Part shown: piece after piece, positions 55,389 through 62,619 of the stretch | How the letters are laid out: each line of letters begins with the position of its first letter | Position numbering within the stretch: position 1 is the first letter of the stretch | From: an uncultured Bacteroidales bacterium | Lineage (GTDB): Bacteria > Bacteroidota > Bacteroidia > Bacteroidales > CAIWKO01 | NCBI GenBank assembly: GCA_903913285.1 | Contig: CAIWKO010000023.1 | Span: forward strand, 1-64,000 | Direction of reading: 5' to 3' | Length of the DNA: 64,000 nucleotides | Program-made: the position numbers and the translations under genes | The notes under the pieces: model-generated | Told to the model about the DNA's origin: nothing | Databases searched by the model: none | What the model saw: the letters and a program-made list of their open reading frames with translations, nothing else

Positions 55389-56621
55389 ATGTCCTCTTCA
55401 AATACACTCAAAAAAATTTCAGCGACATTAGTTTTAGCAATAATGTCGACGGTTTCGTTTGCTGCTGATGCGACAAACGAAGCACTCTCAGCATCCATTA
55501 TCAACGATCAGCGATACAACCGTGCCATACATATTATGGCGATGTTGTTGATCGGTTTTGGTTTTTTAATGGTATTTGTTCGTAAGTATGGCCGTTCGGC
55601 GCTTACAGCTACTTTTTTATTGGTTAGTTCTGCTATTCCTTTGTATTTTCTCATCCGAAGCACGGGTTGGGTTGGTAATGGCTATGGCGAGATTGAAAAA
55701 CTTATTTTGGCCGAGTTCGGTGCTGCAAGTTTGCTGATCGCTGCCGGAGCTGTGTTGGGCCGTTTAAAACTGCCGCAGTATATTTTATTAGGCTTATTAT
55801 TTATCCCTGCTTATGCTTTCAACGAATGGATCGTTTTGGGCGGAGGTCTGGGTTTGATTGATGCAGGCAGTGTGCTCGACACGGGCGGTTCTATCGTGAT
55901 ACATGCTTTCGGAGCTATATTCGGATTGGGAGTTGCTTTAACCATGACAACCAAACAGGAAATGGAAAAGACCATTGAATCGGATGCCACCAGCGACCGC
56001 TATTCGATGTTGGGAAGTATGGCTTTGTGGATATTCTGGCCCAGTTTCTGTGCTGCTTTGGTAACACCTGCCGAAATGCCTCACACCGTTGTGAATGTGG
56101 TTCTGGCATTGTGCGGTTCAACGCTCACTACTTATATCTTCTCTATTTCGCTGCGTAAAAAAGTGAGCATTGCCGATATTGCAAATGCTGCTCTGGCCGG
56201 TGGTGTTGCTATCGGTTCGGCCTGCGTGGTGGCAAGCCACTCGATGGCAGCCGTTATTGGTATTATGGCAGGCGGAATTTCAACTCTTGGGTTTGCCGTT
56301 ATTCAATCGAAGCAACAGAAATGGATGAAGATTATAGATACCTGCGGCGTTACCAATCTTCACGGTATACCCGGTTTGATGGGCGGTTTGGCTGTACTGC
56401 CGATTGCACGCGGACTGAATGTCGGCAACCAGTTATTCGGTATGCTCATCACCATCGTGCTTGCTTTGGCTGCCGGATTTATTGTTGGCAAGATATTGCC
56501 GATACTTGGACGTAAGACAGAAGCCTACGAAGATGCCGATGAGTTTCTTGATGTAGAAAGAGAAGAAGGGAAGTCTGCTGTTCCGGAATTGAAGAAGGAA
56601 GAGGCTATCCTGCAGAATTAA
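55389..56621 (+). CDS. Rh-type ammonium/methylammonium channel
   Basis: 410 residues with a signal-like N-terminus (SATLVLAIMSTVSFAADA) and about eleven membrane segments. It belongs to the Rhesus branch rather than Amt: the first pore histidine lies in GGSIVIHAFGAIFGLG, and the second in DTCGVTNLHGIPGLMGG, where animal Rh proteins have VHNLHG. The first His of that motif is Thr here. Rh channels pass NH3 and possibly CO2. It has its own -7 element after the amt terminator, so it is probably separately expressed. The acidic C-terminal tail (about 375-410) is cytoplasmic. Confidence 0.88.
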   Translation: MSSSNTLKKISATLVLAIMSTVSFAADATNEALSASIINDQRYNRAIHIMAMLLIGFGFLMVFVRKYGRSALTATFLLVSSAIPLYFLIRSTGWVGNGYGEIEKLILAEFGAASLLIAAGAVLGRLKLPQYILLGLLFIPAYAFNEWIVLGGGLGLIDAGSVLDTGGSIVIHAFGAIFGLGVALTMTTKQEMEKTIESDATSDRYSMLGSMALWIFWPSFCAALVTPAEMPHTVVNVVLALCGSTLTTYIFSISLRKKVSIADIANAALAGGVAIGSACVVASHSMAAVIGIMAGGISTLGFAVIQSKQQKWMKIIDTCGVTNLHGIPGLMGGLAVLPIARGLNVGNQLFGMLITIVLALAAGFIVGKILPILGRKTEAYEDADEFLDVEREEGKSAVPELKKEEAILQN

Positions 56622-56699
56622 CAGGATAAGATCCATTAATTCGAATAAACGCTTATTGAGCGAAGTATAAGATGCGAATCAAAGGATGATCTTATATCT

Positions 56700-56835
56700 G
56701 GTTTATATATAGCCACTAAGGCACGAAGACACTAAGCCTCACGAAGAAATAAACAAATGTTCAATCAAATCAACTTTGTGTTTCTTGGTGTCTTGGAGTC
56801 CCTGCCTGCCGTCAGGCAGGTTTGTGGCAAGAATA
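56700..56835. repeat. Phrase-like intergenic repeats and CCTGCCTG inverted repeat
   Basis: GCCACTAAGGCACGAAGACACTAAG-type sequence (56707-56735), TTCTTGGTGTCTTGG (56780-56795), and the inverted repeat CCTGCCTG-CCGT-CAGGCAGG (56802-56821). The gap between the Rh gene and the antiporter holds nothing else I can support. Confidence 0.55.
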
Positions 56836-56870
56836 TCTTTAATCCTTAGTTAGTATTAAAACTTCGTTCA

Positions 56871-58109
56871 CTACAATTTTGCTTTAATATCGTCTTTGTC
56901 GGGGGCCTGATCGTCTAAAACAGGTTGTTCGAGCAGATGTTTCGGCAGGAAGAATTTATTCGCAATAAGCGTGGGTATAACGGCACTGGCAATAACCACT
57001 CCAACAATCAATGAATACTGTTCCTGAGTAATGATATTGTGCGACAGCCCGTACAAAGCCGAAATGGTTCCGAATGTCAACCCTGTCGACATCAACAGGG
57101 TATAATACCATCTTTCTTTGGTGTATTTCTTAAAGTTGTAGTTCCACCGTTCTTTTTTATGAAACCTGAATCTGCGGATAGTAGGGTATAAGCCAAATAT
57201 CTTCGAAAAAACCTTGCCTCCGAACAGCAACAGAAAAATAAACGGAGCTGCTATCAAAGCAGGCAAACTCACCAGGGCGCCGGCCCGCAGGAAATACAAA
57301 GGCGTTAAAAACCCAACCGTGAGCGTTCGCAAGCGCCTTACAAAATGCCCGTCTTTTTCCATGGTGCGGGCCAAAATCATTCCGATGATATAGGCAGGCA
57401 GAACAGGTTCGCTGTCCGACCATAAGGCCAACACCCCCATCGAAAGCAGTACAAAGAGTATCCATTTGGCGCGTATCTCTGCGGTTTTATGCGCGAAATG
57501 CTGTATCAGGAATTTCGTGATGTAGGGCAAAACAACGATCAGCAAAACCGTTGCTGCCAAAAACACTATCGTGCGGAAGGTGAACGGGGCGAATATCAAT
57601 CCCAAGCCTATCACCGTTCCCAAATCGTTTACAAAACACGCGCCCAGTATTCCTTTTCCGTATTCGGTTTTGTTAAAACCATACTCCAGCATCACCGCAT
57701 ACACCACGGCCATCGAAGTGGTCGACAGGGCAATTCCGCACAACAAACTTGCCTGCATGTTCCAGCCAACAAGGTAATAGGCTATCAGCGAGCAGCCGAT
57801 AAAAGGAGCGAAAAAACCAACCAGCCCTATCACCGAAACTTCTTTGAGTTTTGTTTTCATGCTGTCGGGGCTTAGCTCTGCACCGGCCAAAAATGTGAGC
57901 AAAATAGCGCCCACTCCCGCACAAAACTTCAGCCAGTCGGCATTTAAGGTCAGTCGTTCGCTTAGGTTGAGTTTATACGCTGCAAATCCTATCAAAGCGC
58001 CGACAATAATTTCCATCAACGCCATCGATATTTTCAATCGGTTTGCCACTATGGTCGACAAAACGGCAGCCAGAAACCAAAAAGCTGCTACAAAATAAAT
58101 GCTGATCAT
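56871..58109 (-). CDS. Cation:proton antiporter, CPA2 (Kef/NapA-like) family
   Basis: 412 residues, about twelve membrane segments, no C-terminal TrkA-N domain. Early segments ALMEIIVGALIGF and FCAGVGAILLTFLAGAEL and the paired FVNDLGTVIGLGLIF (an Asp in the ion site, as in NapA-type exchangers where two acids are used; here Asn-Asp as in electroneutral members) support CPA2. It would exchange Na+ or K+ for H+ in the inner membrane. A Shine-Dalgarno (AAGGAGGAG) precedes the ATG at 58109 on the minus strand. Confidence 0.88.
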   Translation of the reverse strand: MISIYFVAAFWFLAAVLSTIVANRLKISMALMEIIVGALIGFAAYKLNLSERLTLNADWLKFCAGVGAILLTFLAGAELSPDSMKTKLKEVSVIGLVGFFAPFIGCSLIAYYLVGWNMQASLLCGIALSTTSMAVVYAVMLEYGFNKTEYGKGILGACFVNDLGTVIGLGLIFAPFTFRTIVFLAATVLLIVVLPYITKFLIQHFAHKTAEIRAKWILFVLLSMGVLALWSDSEPVLPAYIIGMILARTMEKDGHFVRRLRTLTVGFLTPLYFLRAGALVSLPALIAAPFIFLLLFGGKVFSKIFGLYPTIRRFRFHKKERWNYNFKKYTKERWYYTLLMSTGLTFGTISALYGLSHNIITQEQYSLIVGVVIASAVIPTLIANKFFLPKHLLEQPVLDDQAPDKDDIKAKL

Positions 58110-58239
58110 AAATCTCCTCCTTCTTTAAATTAAGCAGGAGTCATCAGCACAAAAGGCGGTTAAAGGCGAACTCCATCACCATATTACTTCATGCAAAAAT
58201 AGTAATTAATTTTAATTGCGGATTGAAGGCACAGCTTTT

Positions 58240-58565
58240 CACTTTTATCTTTCTCCTCATTTGGGCGGCCCCTTCGGGTCGGGCTATACACTACAAGTCC
58301 TCGCGTCGCTGCGCTCCGCTGTGGGCTTTTCGTTCCTATCCCTGCCGCGGGGGCAATCAGCCTTCTTTTCATTAACTGCACATTGCCCATTAATCTTTCT
58401 GCTTCTCTGACAGGGTGACTGTGCGCAGGCATCATGCGTTGTAGTTCACCCCGTCAGTAATCCAATTTCTTACAGCCCCATCGGGGCGACATATTGGTAG
58501 CCAGGGGCAACGCCCCTGGTATAATATCACCCCCACAACCCTCCAACCCCGTATGGGGTTGAATA
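58240..58565. repeat. GC-rich REP-like intergenic element with serial hairpins
   Basis: 58255-58365 is GC-rich (GGGCGGCCCCTTCGGGTCGGG, then CGTCGCTGCGCTCCGC). From 58475 three hairpins follow: GCCCC-ATC-GGGGC (58475-58487), CCAGGGGC-AAC-GCCCCTGG (58501-58519) and AACCCC-GTAT-GGGGTT (58545-58560). Such sequences recur in intergenic DNA of Bacteroidota genomes. The small open frames here (up to 83 codons) are not credible genes. Confidence 0.7.
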
Positions 58566-58687
58566 AAATCATTCAAATCATTTAATCAGATAAATCAACG
58601 GTTCAGACAATTTTAAAGCCTGTTAGGTCGGGGAAAGCCTTTGGGTTGTTATATATAAATTCGGAAGTTGACGCCGAACATGACTCT

Positions 58688-59347
58688 TTATGATATTAAT
58701 ATTTCATTAAGATTGGATACTTTAGACGCATTCATACCATTCGATCTAGTTACAATTAATATTTTACCACGAGTTTCTGAGTTAATTACCTTAATTTTTT
58801 TGCTCTTATTAATTTGAATTTTTACTTCATCTAAATCATTGTTAGCTGCTATGAACATTCCTTTTTTATACTTATAATATTCAATAAACTCGACAATTTT
58901 AAGAATGTCATAATCAAATTCGCGAATTAATATATTCGGCCTTGTTTTAATTTCAATAATCAATTCTTGCAAAGAATTATCAATAGGATTATGAATCAAA
59001 AAGTCCGGAATAAAGCGTTTAGATAGCTGAGTATAATTCAATTTGCTTAAAGTCATTTCTTTTAAGAATTCCTTTTGAAATTCAGCAAAAAGAATATGAT
59101 TACTGAAATTATTCGCAATAAGTAATGTCTTTATTTGAAAATACAATTCATTACAAAAAACTCTTTCGTAATGTCTAAACTCTATTCTTCTTGTTTGTAA
59201 ATTTGCATTGATAGAATTTAATAAACCCTCATGATTTCTTTCATATCCAAAATAAATTTCATCAACCTTATTTAATGCTTCTATTACAATATCTTCAAAA
59301 GATTTGGTTTGCAATATATAATTAAGGGGATTATCAATGTTTTTCAT
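58688..59347 (-). CDS. Hypothetical protein with a PD-(D/E)XK nuclease-like motif
   Basis: 219 residues, no signal peptide, strongly AT-rich. About residues 112-137 read KRFIPDFLIHNP, then ELIIEIKTRPN: a Pro-Asp followed about 15 residues later by Glu-Ile-Lys on a hydrophobic strand, the layout of PD-(D/E)XK nuclease folds. The following KIVEFIEYYKYKKGMFIAANND fits the helix and strand after the core. It could be a restriction-like or defence nuclease, or an inactive relative; no methyltransferase or partner gene is adjacent. The T9SS gene upstream on the same strand ends 10 bp before its ATG. Confidence 0.6.
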   Translation of the reverse strand: MKNIDNPLNYILQTKSFEDIVIEALNKVDEIYFGYERNHEGLLNSINANLQTRRIEFRHYERVFCNELYFQIKTLLIANNFSNHILFAEFQKEFLKEMTLSKLNYTQLSKRFIPDFLIHNPIDNSLQELIIEIKTRPNILIREFDYDILKIVEFIEYYKYKKGMFIAANNDLDEVKIQINKSKKIKVINSETRGKILIVTRSNGMNASKVSNLNEILIS

Positions 59348-59357
59348 AGATATTGTA

Positions 59358-60359
59358 TTATTGTAAAATTATTTTTCTTACATCTACGATATTACTTTTA
59401 GTATCTATTAAATGAATAAAATAAATTCCTTTATCAGTCATTGTTGATAAATCAATGGTCATTTGCTGTTGTGATACATTAGAAGTATAAACAATTTGAC
59501 CTAGCAAATTTGTAATTTTTATGGAACAACCATTCTTTTTTGTGTAATCGCAACCAAAGTCGATTGTAATATTGCCATTTGTCGGGTTCGGGAATATTTT
59601 AAAATTACGATCGAGTATAATAGAGTTTAATCCTGTGTTTTCATTGTATATTGATGAAATTTCAGATGTGTTTAATGCACGATTATAAATTCTAATATCA
59701 TCCAAACTACCATCAATAGTGTAAATGCTTGGTGATAATGTAATATAACCACGTCCAAAAACAATGCTTGAACCTGTTGTTAAAGCAATATTTTGATAAC
59801 TTGTGTTTGTATTTGATAAAATATTGTCAATATAAATGCTAATCGTTGTAGCGCTCTTATTTACTAAAACATGATGCCAATTGTGAGTTGCAACTGTATC
59901 AGAAGTATAAAAATTAGGGCCTGGTTGCTGTACCGAAGTATTACTAAAAGTATAAAAACCTATTTTCTTGTGGTTCGTGGTAAAAACAGGTCCAAATCCT
60001 TGCAGACATAAAAAATTATTTTCACCCCAAATAATATATGGATAATTGTTGTCATAGTTGTTAAAATTCACCCAAACAGAAATTGAAAAATCATTTGAAA
60101 ACGTGTTTTGGTCTATTGTAGAAACTTGTATATAATCACCATTCCCATTAAAACTGTAGGCGCTATTTGGGTTTCCAAAACGGTCATTTGTCAATGTAGC
60201 ACCGTATACAACACCATTATGCGTATTGCCGCTAATGTCGTTCGCGTTTCCAGTAAAAGGCCAATAACCAATTAATCCGCTTGTGGGAATTTGTGCGAAT
60301 ACGCTTAATCCATCAATTAGGATAAAGAACAAAAATAAAATCGTAATTTTTTTCATCAT
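59358..60359 (-). CDS. Secreted LamG/concanavalin-like protein with T9SS sorting domain
   Basis: 333 residues. Signal peptide KKITILFLFFILIDGLSVFAQ. A LamG-like (LamGL) jelly roll covers about 25-235: LIGYWPFTGNANDISGNTHNGVVYGATL, FSISVWVNFNNYD, WHHVLVNKSATTISIYIDN and GSLDDIRIYNRALNTSEI. The last 80 residues are a T9SS sorting domain (FKIFPNPTNGNITIDFG, IKITNLLGQIVYT, KGIYFIHLIDTKS, VRKIILQ). Expected at the surface or in the medium, probably binding a glycan. Two adjacent ATG codons (60359, 60356) are possible starts. Confidence 0.88.
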   Translation of the reverse strand: MMKKITILFLFFILIDGLSVFAQIPTSGLIGYWPFTGNANDISGNTHNGVVYGATLTNDRFGNPNSAYSFNGNGDYIQVSTIDQNTFSNDFSISVWVNFNNYDNNYPYIIWGENNFLCLQGFGPVFTTNHKKIGFYTFSNTSVQQPGPNFYTSDTVATHNWHHVLVNKSATTISIYIDNILSNTNTSYQNIALTTGSSIVFGRGYITLSPSIYTIDGSLDDIRIYNRALNTSEISSIYNENTGLNSIILDRNFKIFPNPTNGNITIDFGCDYTKKNGCSIKITNLLGQIVYTSNVSQQQMTIDLSTMTDKGIYFIHLIDTKSNIVDVRKIILQ

Positions 60360-60493
60360 TGTTAATTATTATTTTTCCCTACTCATTTGGCTTTTCAGTT
60401 CCGCCCCGTTTTTTCAAATGGTTTCTGGTCTCCATTTAATTGTACTTCAAAAATAACTAAATTTCAATTCTAAAGAAATAAAATAAAATAAAA

Positions 60494-60532
60494 AAAAACT
60501 CCCTCAGCCATTCACAACCTCAGGAGTTTTTC
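60494..60532 (-). terminator. Bidirectional hairpin terminator
   Basis: AAAAACTCC (60494-60502) pairs with GGAGTTTTT (60523-60531). It is downstream of the 60558-61538 gene on the minus strand and has A/T runs on both sides, so it can act in either direction. Confidence 0.7.
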
Positions 60533-60557
60533 TCTATTATCTATTAACTATTATCTT

Positions 60558-61538
60558 TTAACTCCCAAGAGTTCCATTATCAATTGCCTTCAACTCCGAA
60601 ACCACTTCCGTCGTTTCTCCGGCCTTAATATCAAACTTAATAACCACATCATCGTATGTCGGCTTTCTCAAAATCGCCGTATAACTGCCTTCCTTCAAAT
60701 CCACCAAAATTCCGCCTTCATCGTCCGTGTTCAGCACATAATCCGTACCTTCTATCGTCAGTTCCGCATCCTCTATCCAACTGTCGTCTATCCCAAAATC
60801 CTTTGCCGTAAAATCCAGTTGTCCCATTTTTAATGCCAGTTGTTCAGCCAGTTTCTGTGCTTTTTCCTCTTTAGTCGTTCCGTCATGCCGTATTCTTTTC
60901 AGCAGTGTGGTTATTGTATATTCCTTCACTCTCACATTTCCCGTAAAAATTGCTTTCCCTGCCTTACACAAATTCAGTGTAATACCCCACATAGTATCAA
61001 ACTTAACATGATTCTCGCTCACAGCCGTTTCTTTATCGGCTTCCATCTGATTTTGTTTCTGATTCAGCAGCCTAACCTGCTCAGCTTTTGCTTTCATGGC
61101 ATCCCATTGCACTGAGCTCCATCCCTGATCTTCCAGTGCATCATTATTATCATCAATATTTTTATTCAGCACTGTCATCGCCAAAGCCAAACCTTCCATA
61201 TTTTTAGTCGAAATGCATGTTCTAACATCGCTCGTGCCCATCTTTTTATAGTCCATATTCAAATTTGTGCCTGCATTCTCAGCAAAAATATCAATATCGT
61301 TCAAATCACTCCTTAAACTTATAGCGGTAGTAATCAACAACTTTGTAATAGTAGCTTTTTGAGTAACATAAAACTTAGTAGCCACAATTCCTTCACAAAC
61401 CTCTATCGCCGCTATTGTATCATCTTCAAAAGTGCCCAGATATCTTTTATACTTGTTCGTAAATTTTGTTTTATCAGAATGAAAACTGTCGATAACAAAT
61501 CTCGACAAAACGGTTTTATCTTCAATTTTTGGATGCAT
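60558..61538 (-). CDS. Hypothetical protein, possible carboxypeptidase-regulatory-like C-terminus
   Basis: 326 residues without a signal peptide. N-terminal half is helix-rich (about 1-200) with no family I can name. About residues 245-315 (AELTIEGTDYVLNTDDEGGILVDLKEGSYTAILRKPTYDDVVIKFDIKAGETTEV) look like a beta-sandwich of the carboxypeptidase-regulatory type. The gene is next to a T9SS protein and a tandem repeat array. Confidence 0.6.
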   Translation of the reverse strand: MHPKIEDKTVLSRFVIDSFHSDKTKFTNKYKRYLGTFEDDTIAAIEVCEGIVATKFYVTQKATITKLLITTAISLRSDLNDIDIFAENAGTNLNMDYKKMGTSDVRTCISTKNMEGLALAMTVLNKNIDDNNDALEDQGWSSVQWDAMKAKAEQVRLLNQKQNQMEADKETAVSENHVKFDTMWGITLNLCKAGKAIFTGNVRVKEYTITTLLKRIRHDGTTKEEKAQKLAEQLALKMGQLDFTAKDFGIDDSWIEDAELTIEGTDYVLNTDDEGGILVDLKEGSYTAILRKPTYDDVVIKFDIKAGETTEVVSELKAIDNGTLGS

Positions 61539-61862
61539 GGTGATGGATTTTTAATAAATAATAAAAAATTTTAAACAAATTTATAAAATAAAATAATTCA
61601 AAACACACTTTTTAATAAAATAATTTTTATTCACAAACTATAAATACATACATTCCGCTATCCATAAGCATTTCCGCTTGCGCTTCTAATTTTCAAACCT
61701 GTATAATTTTTTATTACCAATAATAAAATCCCCAAATTCTGTTTTCAGACTTCTCCATATAACATGCAACTAGTTTCAATAAGCCCGCAATTTAGTTAAA
61801 ATAAAATGCAACTTAACTTTCACGAAGTGCTAATAGAAACAAACAAAACTCAACTTATCGGT

Positions 61863-62340
61863 TATAGAATGCAACTTACCAAATATAGTGGGCAATTCAT
61901 CAAATATAGTGGGAAACTAGCCAAACATAGCGGGCAATTCGTCAAACATAGTGGGCAATCGTTCAAATATAGCGGGCAACTCGATCAATATAGCGGGCAA
62001 TTACAAAAATATAGTGGGCAATCGGACAAATATAGCGGGCAATTGAGTAAATATAGCGGGCAATTACAAAAATATAGCGGGCAACTCGATCAATATAGCG
62101 GGCAATTACAAAAATATAGTGGGCAATTGATTAAATATAGCGGGCAATTGAGTAAATATAGCAGGCAATTGCACAAATATAGCGGGAAACTCAAAAATAT
62201 AGTGGGCAATTGGACAAATATAGCGGGCAATTGAGTAAATATAGCGGGCAATTGAACAAATATAGCGGGAAACTCAAAAATATAGCGGGCAATTGGTCAA
62301 ATATAGCGGGCAATTACTCAAATATAGAGGGCAACGCGTC
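61863..62340. repeat. Tandem array, about 22 copies of a 21-bp unit
   Basis: TATAG (or CATAG) recurs every 21 bp from 61884 to 62323: 22 copies, plus a degenerate copy at 61863. The unit is close to AAATATAGCGGGCAATTGATC. Two intervals are 20 bp (62178 to 62198 and 62261 to 62281), both in the variant GGGAAACTCAAAAATATAG. In one frame it reads as the heptapeptide KYSGQLx, but the 20-bp units break the frame, so I do not call a gene. There are no spacers, so it is not CRISPR. Confidence 0.9.
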
Positions 62341-62619
62341 TGTCAAGCCTTTCCGAAGGTCAATTATTCAATCCCTCTGCATATATCTTCCCTTCCCACC
62401 CTCAAATCCTCCAAACTTTAAAGAACCTTTAAACAAACTTTAAACAAATAACACTGTCCATCTCCGTGTTTCTCCGTTCTCTCTGTATCTCCGTGGTTTT
62501 TTTTCAAATCACCAATCGCAAATTTTACCCTGAGCTTGTCGAAGGGCGCAATCGCTAACTAACTTTAAACTTTGAACAATAAATTTTTTACCTCTTACCT
62601 GTTACCTCTAACCTATTAC
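62341..62619. other. Intergenic region with dispersed short repeats
   Basis: Contains CTCCGTGTTTCTCCG-type phrases (62462-62500), CCCTGAGCTTGTCGAAGGG at 62528-62546, and CTTACCTGTTACCTCTAACC phrases (62590-62622). No gene seen. Confidence 0.6.
62528..62546. repeat. Dispersed repeat CCCTTCGACAAGCTCAGGG
   Basis: The 19-mer CCCTGAGCTTGTCGAAGGG (reverse complement of the title) is an imperfect inverted repeat that I know from intergenic DNA of many unrelated bacteria. Confidence 0.65.

Noticed and set aside
57489-57875. 128-codon open frame antisense to the CPA2 antiporter
   Set aside because: Low-complexity, His/Gln-rich translation typical of an antisense shadow.
61806-62443. YSGQL-repeat proteins in the 21-bp array
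   Set aside because: Two 20-bp units destroy the frame, so selection for coding is not evident.
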